NCBI GenBank assembly: GCA_021810815.1
Contig: JAJZHR010000091.1
Coordinates: 1 to 8,139, forward strand
Origin: Acidobacteriota bacterium
GTDB lineage: Bacteria > Acidobacteriota > Terriglobia > Terriglobales > Acidobacteriaceae
DNA: 8,139 nucleotides
Direction: 5' to 3'
A model generated the notes under the pieces. The model saw nothing but the letters and a program-made list of their open reading frames with translations, did not search any database and was not told the origin of the DNA. Made by a program: the position numbers and the translations under genes. How positions within the stretch are numbered: the stretch's first letter is position 1; each line of letters starts with the position of its first letter. Below are positions 1 through 6,139 of this stretch, one piece after another.

Positions 1-2776
1 CGTTCTTCTTCACAATGCCGATCAGAAGGATGATGCCGATCAGCGCGATCACGCTCAGATCGGTGTGGAATAGCAGAAGTGCCAGGATCGCGCCGACGCC
101 GGCCGAGGGCAGCGTGGAGAGAATCGTGATGGGGTGGATGTAGCTCTCGTAAAGCACTCCGAGCACGATGTAGACGGTGATCAGAGCGGCGAGGATCAGA
201 TACCCCTCGCCAGCCAGCGACGCCTCGAATGCCTTCGCTGATCCTTCGAACTCCGTGTTCACACTCGGCGGCAGGTTCATCTCCGCCTCGGCGTTCTGTA
301 TCTCATGCACTGCCGTTCCAATGGAGACGCCGGGAGCGAGGTTGAACGAAAGCGTGACCGCCGGGAACTGCCCCTGATGGTTGATCGACAGGGATGCGCG
401 CCGCTCCTCGAAATGCGTGATCGCAGAGATGGGAACCTGCGTCCCGGTGCAGCTCTTCACAAAGATCTGCTTCAGGGCGTCTGGATTCATCTGGAACTTC
501 GGAGCAACCTCCAGCACCACGTGGTACTGGTTGAGTTGCGTGAACATGGTGGACACCTGCCGCTGTCCGAAGGCGTCGTACAGCGTGTCGTCGATGTTCT
601 GCGGCGTGATGCAGAGCCGCGTCGCCGTGTCGCGGTCGATCACAAGGTTGGCCTCCAGGCCGCCCTCCTGCTCGTCGGTGGCAACGTCTTCCAGCCCTGG
701 CAGCTTCTGGAAGCGCGCCAGCAGGCGGCCGGACCAGTCCGCCAGTTCGGCCGCGTTCGCGTCTTCGATGGAGTACTGGTACTGCGTCCGGCTCACACGG
801 TCCGCCACCGTCAGGTCCTGCAACGGCTGCAGGTACATCCTGATGTTGTCCACCTTGGCGAGCTTCGGCTCCAGCCGATGAATGATCTCGGTGGCATTGC
901 TGGTCCGCTCGTCGCGCGGCTTCAGGTTGATCTGCACTCGACCGCTATTCAGCGTGTTGTTGGTTCCATCCACTCCAATAAAGGATGAGAGGCTCTGCAC
1001 GTCAGGATCCTGCAGCACAATGTCTGCCAGTTCCTGCTGACGCCGCGCCATCGCCGGGAAAGAAATGGTCTGAGGCGCCTCCGTGATGCCCAGCAGCACG
1101 CCTGTGTCCTGCACCGGGAAGAAGCCTTTGGGAACGATCCAGAACAGGTAGCCGGTGAGCAGGATCGTGGACAGCGTCACCAGCAGCGTGAACGTCTGAT
1201 GCCGCAGCACCCAGCGAACTCCCACCGCGTACTTCGCGATCACGGACTCGTAAAAACGCTCGGAGGACCGGTAGAACCGTCCCTGCTCCGCCTCTGGCTT
1301 GTGGCGCAGCAGCTTGGCGCACATCATCGGCGTCAACGTCAGGGACACAACCGCCGAGACCAGAATCGTCACCGCCAGCGTCACCGCGAACTCGCGGAAA
1401 AGCCTGCCCACGATGTCGCCCATAAACAGCAAGGGAATCAGCACGGCGATCAGAGAGACCGTCAGCGAAACGATGGTGAAGCCGATCTGCTCAGAGCCCT
1501 TCAGCGCGGCCTCAAGCGGCGTGTCGCCGGCCTCGAGATAGCGGCTAATGTTCTCGATCATCACGATGGCGTCGTCCACGACGAAGCCAGTCGAAATGGT
1601 GAGCGCCATCAGCGAAAGGTTGTCCAGCGAATAGCCCAGAAGGTACATCGCCGCGAACGTGCCCACAATCGAAAGCGGAACGGCGACGCTGGGAATGACT
1701 GTCGCCGCGACATTGCGCAGGAACAGGAAGATCACCATCACCACCAGGGCGATGGTCAGCATCAGCGAGAACTGAACGTCCTTCACCGAGGCTCGGATGG
1801 TGGTCGTGCGATCGGTGAGCACGACCACCTTCACCGCAGCCGGAAGGGTCGCGCGCAAAGTCGGCAGCAGCTTCTGCACCCGGTCGACCACCCCGATGAT
1901 GTTCGCTCCCGGCTGCCGCTGGATGTTCATAATCACCGCTGGCTCGCGGTTCATCCATGCGGCCTGGGTGTTGTTCTCGGAGCTGTCGATGACATTCGCG
2001 ACTTGCGAGAGCACCACCGGCGAACCGGCCTTGTACGCAACAATCACATCCTTGTAATCGCCGCTCGATAGCAATTGGTCGTTCGCGCCAATCGTGTACG
2101 CCTGCAGATTGCCGTTGAGATTGCCCTTCGCCTGATCGACGTTGGTCGCTCCCAGCACGGTGCGCAGATCCTCCAGGCTCAGGCCATAGGAGGCCAGCGC
2201 GGCTGGGTTCGCCTGCACCCGCACGGCGGGCTTCTCTCCGCCATTGATCGAGACCAGGCCCACGCCTGAGAGCTGCGAAATCTTCTGCGCCATCACCGTG
2301 TCCGCAAGGTCTTCCACCTTGGTCAGCGGCATCGTGTCGGAGGTCAGCGCCAGCGTCAGGATCGGAGCATCCGCAGGGTTCACCTTGCTGTAGATCGGCG
2401 GGTTGGGCAGGTTCGCCGGAAGGTACGTCCCGGCAGCGTTGATCGCCGCCTGCACGTCCTGCTCGGCCACATCGATGTCTTCCGACAGGCTGAATTGCAG
2501 CGTGATGACAGACCCGCCGCCGGAGCTGGTGGAGGTCATCTGCGTCAGGCCCGGAATCTCTCCGAACTGCCGCTCCATGGGCGCGGTGACGCCGGTCGCC
2601 ATCACATCCGGGCTCGCGCCTGGCAGGAAGGTGACCACTTGAATCGTCGGGTAGTCCACCTGAGGCAGCGCCGACACAGGCAACTGCGTGTACGCGACCA
2701 TGCCGGCCAGAAGGATGGCCACCATCAGAAGCGAAGTGGCGACCGGCCGCAGGATGAATGGCCGGGAGGGACTCAT
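1..2776 (-). CDS. mdtB: RND multidrug efflux permease, MdtB-like (3' end cut off by the window edge)
   Basis: Inner-membrane proton-drug antiporter subunit of a tripartite RND pump. The frame is open from ATG at 2776 to the left edge and gives 925 residues. The family is about 1,030-1,050 long, so roughly the last 110 are missing. The N-terminus reads MSPSRPFILRPVATSLLMVA and continues with LPVSALPQVDYPTIQVVT, much closer to E. coli MdtB than to MdtC or AcrB. The helix-4 proton-relay pair is present as GFVVDDAIVMIENI (D401-D402), followed by the GDIVGRLFREFAVTLAV and LTLTPMMCAKLL segments. The window ends in helix 10 at IGIVKKN. K924 corresponds to the relay lysine of AcrB (K940). I saw no stop or frameshift in the parts I translated. 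The start overlaps the adaptor stop as ATGA, which indicates translational coupling. MdtB-type proteins usually work with an MdtC-type partner, expected to the left of the window. The substrate cannot be read from the sequence. Confidence 0.93.
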   Translation of the reverse strand, partial: MSPSRPFILRPVATSLLMVAILLAGMVAYTQLPVSALPQVDYPTIQVVTFLPGASPDVMATGVTAPMERQFGEIPGLTQMTSTSSGGGSVITLQFSLSEDIDVAEQDVQAAINAAGTYLPANLPNPPIYSKVNPADAPILTLALTSDTMPLTKVEDLADTVMAQKISQLSGVGLVSINGGEKPAVRVQANPAALASYGLSLEDLRTVLGATNVDQAKGNLNGNLQAYTIGANDQLLSSGDYKDVIVAYKAGSPVVLSQVANVIDSSENNTQAAWMNREPAVIMNIQRQPGANIIGVVDRVQKLLPTLRATLPAAVKVVVLTDRTTTIRASVKDVQFSLMLTIALVVMVIFLFLRNVAATVIPSVAVPLSIVGTFAAMYLLGYSLDNLSLMALTISTGFVVDDAIVMIENISRYLEAGDTPLEAALKGSEQIGFTIVSLTVSLIAVLIPLLFMGDIVGRLFREFAVTLAVTILVSAVVSLTLTPMMCAKLLRHKPEAEQGRFYRSSERFYESVIAKYAVGVRWVLRHQTFTLLVTLSTILLTGYLFWIVPKGFFPVQDTGVLLGITEAPQTISFPAMARRQQELADIVLQDPDVQSLSSFIGVDGTNNTLNSGRVQINLKPRDERTSNATEIIHRLEPKLAKVDNIRMYLQPLQDLTVADRVSRTQYQYSIEDANAAELADWSGRLLARFQKLPGLEDVATDEQEGGLEANLVIDRDTATRLCITPQNIDDTLYDAFGQRQVSTMFTQLNQYHVVLEVAPKFQMNPDALKQIFVKSCTGTQVPISAITHFEERRASLSINHQGQFPAVTLSFNLAPGVSIGTAVHEIQNAEAEMNLPPSVNTEFEGSAKAFEASLAGEGYLILAALITVYIVLGVLYESYIHPITILSTLPSAGVGAILALLLFHTDLSVIALIGIILLIGIVKKN

Positions 2777-4242
2777 CGGCGAGTTCCCCGGCTGCCGCCT
2801 GCATGCGACCCGCCTGGCTGCAGACCACCGCCGTTGCGTGTGCCCCGCAGACCGGATCCAGTCACGGATCCCGGACGAATTCCCTGGAAACCGATGCTCT
2901 GGCCTGACACGCGCGGCGCCATCGAACCTCGGCCCGCAGGCGCTGGCGATTGCAAGGAATCTCCTGTCGAGCTTGCCGGCTCTGCCTGCGCGATTTGCGG
3001 AACCACCTTGCTTCCCGGCCGCAGCTTCTCCTGCCCATCGATCACAACCTGCTGCCCTGCGCTCAGGCCGCTGTCCACCAGCAGATCCTGCCCCTCGGTC
3101 ATGGCCACCTTGATGGTCTGGACGGAGACGGTGTTGGTGTCCGGATCCACCAGATAAACGAAGTCGCCCTGGCTGCCATGCTGCAGAGCTGCTACGGGAA
3201 TCACTATTGCGTTGTCGCGCTGCTGCACCACCAGTCGCGCATTCACGAACTGATTGGGAAACAGCACATCGTTCTGATTGGGAAACACCGCCTTGAGCTT
3301 GTCGGTGCCAGTCGTCGGGTCGATCTGGTTGTCCATCGTCAGCAGCTTGCCAGTGTCCAGAAGGTGCGTGTCGGACCGGTCATAGGCGAGCACCGTGAGC
3401 GTGCGTCCCTGGCGCAGCAGTTGAACCACCTGCGGAAGCTGATCCTCAGGCAGTGTGAAGATCACAGTGATGGGCTGCAGCTGCGTGATGACCAGAAGAC
3501 CGGTGGTGTCCGTCGCATGGACGATATTGCCCGGATCCACCAGCCGCAGCCCGATCCGCCCGTCGATGGGCGACGTGATGCGCGTGTACGCCAGGTTCAC
3601 CTTCGCCGCGTCAATAGCCGCCTGATCCTGCTGAATGGCTCCCTCGAACTGGCCGTTGTTGGATTGCTGCAGGTCGAGCGTCTCCTTGGAGACCACGCCC
3701 GCCTTATACAGCGCGGCATAGCGGTCAGCCTCGGCCCTGGCATTCCTCAGCGAAGCCTGGTCTCTGGCAAGCTGCCCCTGGGCCTGCTCCAGCGCCGCCT
3801 GATAAGGCCGCGGGTCGATCACCGCCAGCAGATCGCCAGTCTTCACATCCTGGCCCTCGCGAAAGTTGACGCTCATCAGTTGCCCATCCACGCGGGACTT
3901 GATGGTGTCGGTGTAGTATGCTGTGACGCTGCCTAGCCCCGTGAGGTAGATCGGCATCGACCTCTGCTGCACCACGGCCACAGACACCGGAACAGGCCGG
4001 TTCGCGTTCATGCTGGTCGCCTTCGCCGCCTGCAGCGTCTCGCTCCTGCGGTTGGAAACGATCCGCCACACCGCACCGCCGACCACCAGAGCGAGAACGA
4101 TCAGGACAATGGCCTTGCGCAGACCAGAGCCATGCGGCGGAGGGCTCTCATAGGCGTTTCCAGGATAGGCCGGAGGTGCCCCGACTGTTCGAGACGACTG
4201 GTTCTCCGGCGTCTCATTTTCGACCAACGGTGCTGAAGGCAT
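2773..4242 (-). CDS. mdtA: RND efflux membrane-fusion (periplasmic adaptor) protein, MdtA-like, with a long Gly/Ser-rich tail
   Basis: Periplasmic adaptor linking the RND permease to an outer-membrane channel. From ATG at 4242 it is 489 aa; E. coli MdtA is about 415. An in-frame GTG at 4251 would add three residues. I prefer the ATG, which has a weak GGATCGTGA element 5 nt upstream. In order: a Pro-rich cytosolic stretch (1-40); one hydrophobic anchor (about 43-60, KAIVLIVLALVVGGAVW); the first half of a biotinyl-lipoyl-like domain (about 114-147, SRVDGQLMSVNFREGQDV); an alpha-hairpin rich in Ala and Gln (149-214); the second lipoyl half (TRITSPIDGRIGLRLVDPG, 220-238); a beta-barrel (about 257-342); and a membrane-proximal domain ending near 415. 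Residues about 418-489 form a low-complexity basic Gly/Ser/Arg tail that the MdtA fold does not need. There is no lipobox cysteine, so anchoring is by the N-terminal helix. It is the first gene of the efflux operon and overlaps the permease by 4 bp. Confidence 0.93.
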   Translation of the reverse strand: MPSAPLVENETPENQSSRTVGAPPAYPGNAYESPPPHGSGLRKAIVLIVLALVVGGAVWRIVSNRRSETLQAAKATSMNANRPVPVSVAVVQQRSMPIYLTGLGSVTAYYTDTIKSRVDGQLMSVNFREGQDVKTGDLLAVIDPRPYQAALEQAQGQLARDQASLRNARAEADRYAALYKAGVVSKETLDLQQSNNGQFEGAIQQDQAAIDAAKVNLAYTRITSPIDGRIGLRLVDPGNIVHATDTTGLLVITQLQPITVIFTLPEDQLPQVVQLLRQGRTLTVLAYDRSDTHLLDTGKLLTMDNQIDPTTGTDKLKAVFPNQNDVLFPNQFVNARLVVQQRDNAIVIPVAALQHGSQGDFVYLVDPDTNTVSVQTIKVAMTEGQDLLVDSGLSAGQQVVIDGQEKLRPGSKVVPQIAQAEPASSTGDSLQSPAPAGRGSMAPRVSGQSIGFQGIRPGSVTGSGLRGTRNGGGLQPGGSHAGGSRGTRR

Positions 4243-4310
4243 GAGGCTCACGATCCAAAAAGTAGGGTGGTCTTTGTGCTGACGAAGATGATGGCCCGCT
4301 TGCAGGCCAG

Positions 4311-4330
4311 GCGGAAATATTGCATTCCGC
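4311..4330. repeat. Inverted repeat GCGGAA-N8-TTCCGC in the divergent control region
   Basis: A perfect 6-bp inverted repeat separated by ATATTGCA. It lies about 70-90 bases upstream of the adaptor start, in the likely leader or promoter of the efflux operon. It could be an operator half-site pair for a dimeric repressor, or a weak RNA hairpin. Six-base arms are short enough to occur by chance. Confidence 0.35.
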
Positions 4331-4335
4331 TCGCC

Positions 4336-4347
4336 GGAAGATCTTCC
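4336..4347. promoter_or_regulatory. Perfect 12-bp palindrome GGAAGATCTTCC, candidate operator
   Basis: A fully self-complementary 12-mer with no spacer, about 95 bases upstream of the adaptor start. It directly abuts an AT-rich tandem repeat. The position and symmetry suit a binding site for a dimeric regulator of the efflux operon, but no regulator gene is in the window and I do not recognise the motif. Confidence 0.4.
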
Positions 4348-4366
4348 TAATAGATTAATAGACTAA
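4348..4366. repeat. AT-rich tandem repeat TAATAGAT-TAATAGAC-TAA
   Basis: Two copies of TAATAGA start 8 bp apart (4348-4354 and 4356-4362). A partial third copy (TAA) follows at 4364-4366. On the minus strand this reads TCTATTAATCTATTA and might also supply a -10 element for the efflux operon. With no good -35 at the right distance, that is only a possibility. Confidence 0.4.
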
Positions 4367-4480
4367 CGCCGCGCGCAACCGTTTTGCTCGTCATCCAAAC
4401 AAACGGATTTCAGCAAGATTTGGAAGACGTTTGGCAGCCGCAAAATGTTTCTTTTTACGCCAGCGCAGCACAAATGCAAC

Positions 4481-4508
4481 AGGACGCTCCAGCATCAGTC
4501 GGTATAAT
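4481..4508 (+). promoter_or_regulatory. Candidate sigma-70 promoter for the HAD-UbiA/DprE operon
   Basis: A perfect TATAAT hexamer lies at 4503-4508. Only a poor -35 is visible at 16-bp spacing (AGGACG, 4481-4486, matching the central GAC of TTGACA). Transcription would begin near 4514-4516 and give an untranslated leader of about 40 bases before ATG 4555. This is one reason for preferring that start over the upstream TTG or ATG codons. A consensus -10 box is uncommon by chance in DNA this GC-rich. Confidence 0.5.
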
Positions 4509-4554
4509 CCAAGTGCCTGCGTGCGATAGAAGCCAAAGCAAACTCCTGAGCCTG

Positions 4555-6048
4555 ATGCCGACAACCGAGAAATTCCAGCCAATGCCAACCAATCCAGAGC
4601 TCCCGATCCTCGCCCAGGATTTGGAAATACCTCTTTGCGTCGATCTGGACGGCACGCTGGTCAAGTCGGACACCTTGCTGGACTCCGTTCTGGCCCTGGC
4701 GCGGCAGCATCCCCGGCAAATCCTGCGCATTCCCGGCTGGCTTGCGAAAGGAAAGGCCGGATTCAAGGCGCATGTGACCTCTGCCGTCGCCCTGGATGTC
4801 CCGCATCTGCCGTACAACCGCCCCCTGCTCCAGTTCCTGCATTCCCAGCACGCCGCAGGGCGCACGCTCTACCTGGCGACCGCCGCCGACCGCTCCCTCG
4901 CCGAACGCGTGGCCGCTGAACTCGGCATATTTCACGGCGTTCTGGCCAGCGATGGAGCCCTGAATCTGGCAGGCAAAAACAAACTCCAGTCGTTCCAGCA
5001 GCAGTTCGCCGGCGCCCCCGCCCTGGGGCGATTCGACTACATCGGCAATGCCATGCCGGACGTTCCCCTGCTGGCCCATGCCCGCACCGCAATGCTCGCC
5101 AATCCCGTTCCCGGGCTGCGACCCGCGCTCAAGGCGAAGGGAATCAAGCCTGCCCGCGTGTTTCTCGACCGCGCCTCCACGGGACAATCCTTCCTGAAGG
5201 CCATCCGCCTGCACCAGTGGGCGAAGAATGTGCTCATCTTCCTTCCGCTGCTGCTGGCGCACCGCATCGGTGCCCGCCCCCTGCTCCAGGCGGCGCTCGC
5301 CTTCCTCAGCTTCAGCCTCTGCGCGTCGAGCACCTACATCGTCAATGATCTGCTGGACATCGGGGCCGACCGCATACACCCCAAAAAGCGCCGCCGCCCC
5401 TTCGCCGCCGGCGACCTGTCTCCCCTGACGGGCATTGGAATCATCCTCGGGTTCCTCGCGATTTCAGCCGCTGTCGCTGCTCTGCTGCCGCCGAAGTTCC
5501 TCTTCTGGCTGGTCGCGTACACCATTGCCACGCTCGCCTACTCCCTGCGCCTGAAGCGCATGGTGCTGGTGGACGTCATCGTCCTCTCCGGCCTCTACAC
5601 GCTTCGCATCCTCGCCGGCTCGGCGGCGACGAGCGCTCCCATCTCGCCCTGGCTAGCCGGCTTCTGCATCTTCTTCTTCCTCTCGCTCGCCATGGTGAAA
5701 AGGTTCAGCGAAATGTCGAATCTGCTCTCAGAGGGTGCGTCTCCCGCCAATGGCCGCGGCTACCTGACCAGCGACGTGGAGCAGTTGCGCAGCTTCGGCA
5801 CCTCCAGCGCCTACGCCTCGGTCGTCGTCTTCACGCTCTATATCAACAACCCAGAGGTGCTCCACCTCTACCACCATCCGCAGCGGCTGTGGCTGCTGGC
5901 TCCCATCCTGATCCTGTGGCTGAGCCGCGTCTGGCTGCTCGCCTCCCGCGGCGATCTGGACGAGGACCCCGTCATCTTCGCCCTCACCGACCGCCGCAGC
6001 ATGCTGCTCGGCGCAGTCGCTGTACTGGTCGTCTGGCTGGCCCTGTGA
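4555..6048 (+). CDS. HAD phosphatase / UbiA prenyltransferase fusion, probable polyprenyl-phosphate phosphoribosyltransferase (DPPR synthase-like)
   Basis: Predicted to transfer 5-phosphoribose from PRPP to a polyprenyl phosphate at the inner membrane, the first committed step to polyprenyl-P-arabinofuranose. From ATG 4555 it is 497 aa. The ATG at 4582 is also possible; the upstream TTG 4384 and ATG 4474 lie before the predicted promoter. Residues about 26-190 form a HAD domain with all four motifs: VDLDGTLVKSD (D30, D32), the motif II Thr in LYLATAAD (T109), a Lys in AGKNK (K141/K143) and YIGNAMPDVPLL (D169). Residues about 212-497 form a UbiA domain with some nine membrane helices. It begins LHQWAKNVLIFLPLL and carries the Asp-rich signature NDLLDIGADRIHPKKRRRP (264-282) typical of Rv3806c-type enzymes, then YSLRLKRMVLVDVIVLSG. 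Quinone prenyltransferases of the UbiA superfamily lack the HP-K-RP pattern and the HAD partner. The HAD domain may remove the 5-phosphate of the product (inference). First gene of the rightward operon; dprE1-like follows after 91 bases. Confidence 0.88.
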   Translation: MPTTEKFQPMPTNPELPILAQDLEIPLCVDLDGTLVKSDTLLDSVLALARQHPRQILRIPGWLAKGKAGFKAHVTSAVALDVPHLPYNRPLLQFLHSQHAAGRTLYLATAADRSLAERVAAELGIFHGVLASDGALNLAGKNKLQSFQQQFAGAPALGRFDYIGNAMPDVPLLAHARTAMLANPVPGLRPALKAKGIKPARVFLDRASTGQSFLKAIRLHQWAKNVLIFLPLLLAHRIGARPLLQAALAFLSFSLCASSTYIVNDLLDIGADRIHPKKRRRPFAAGDLSPLTGIGIILGFLAISAAVAALLPPKFLFWLVAYTIATLAYSLRLKRMVLVDVIVLSGLYTLRILAGSAATSAPISPWLAGFCIFFFLSLAMVKRFSEMSNLLSEGASPANGRGYLTSDVEQLRSFGTSSAYASVVVFTLYINNPEVLHLYHHPQRLWLLAPILILWLSRVWLLASRGDLDEDPVIFALTDRRSMLLGAVAVLVVWLAL

Positions 6049-6056
6049 GGCCAGCC
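6035..6056 (+). repeat. Perfect 8-bp hairpin spanning the stop codon of the HAD-UbiA gene
   Basis: GGCTGGCC (6035-6042) and GGCCAGCC (6049-6056) are exact reverse complements around a 6-base loop CTGTGA that ends with the stop codon. The stem is all G/C apart from one A-T pair and should be stable in RNA. No T-run follows, so it is not a standard Rho-independent terminator. It could protect the upstream message from 3' decay or tune expression of the next gene. Confidence 0.45.
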
Positions 6057-6139
6057 CGCCCTCATGAGCGGACAGTACTCCATTCCATCCGCCCAGCGGC
6101 ATGCCACCCAGGCGCATCCTATATCCTGAAGAAGAATCC

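Larger units (their letters stand above)
4243..4554. promoter_or_regulatory. Divergent intergenic control region between the efflux and arabinose-donor operons
   Basis: About 310 bases with no convincing gene. The two operons are transcribed away from each other from here, so promoters for both should lie inside it. It is visibly richer in A+T than its surroundings. It contains an inverted repeat (4311-4330), a perfect palindrome (4336-4347), a tandem 8-bp repeat (4348-4366) and a TATAAT box (4503-4508). The frame of the rightward gene stays open back to a TTG at 4384, but codons 4384-4554 look unlike coding sequence and have no matching family domain. I therefore treat them as untranslated. 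No clear sigma-70 promoter was found for the leftward operon. Confidence 0.6.

Noticed and set aside
177..2071. Long plus-strand open frames (305-988, 381-881, 1199-2071 and others) opposite the permease
   Set aside because: They are antisense shadows of the GC-rich permease gene. The translations are rich in His, Arg and Gln with no recognisable domain, while the minus strand gives a near-perfect MdtB-like protein throughout.
1545..2828. Minus-strand 427-residue open frame over the start of the permease
   Set aside because: It is the wrong frame of the permease gene, with low-complexity Gly/Arg/His-rich translation. The adjacent frame from 2776 carries all RND motifs.
2950..3936. Plus-strand 328-residue open frame opposite the adaptor
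   Set aside because: No family resemblance, and fully antisense to a well-supported adaptor gene.
4384..4554. N-terminal extension of the HAD-UbiA protein from TTG 4384
   Set aside because: The extra 57 residues match no domain and have no ribosome site, and the segment contains a TATAAT promoter box and AT-rich non-coding-like sequence.
4495..5379. Minus-strand 294-residue open frame opposite the HAD-UbiA gene
   Set aside because: Antisense shadow. The plus-strand frame has complete HAD and UbiA motifs.
6035..6056. Rho-independent terminator after the HAD-UbiA gene
   Set aside because: The hairpin is perfect but no T-run follows, and the next gene in the same pathway continues on the same strand.
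6101..6139. Start of the DprE1-like protein at ATG 6101
   Set aside because: No ribosome site precedes it, and the 13 extra residues are unlike the family. ATG 6140 has GAAGAAG at suitable spacing and gives the expected length.
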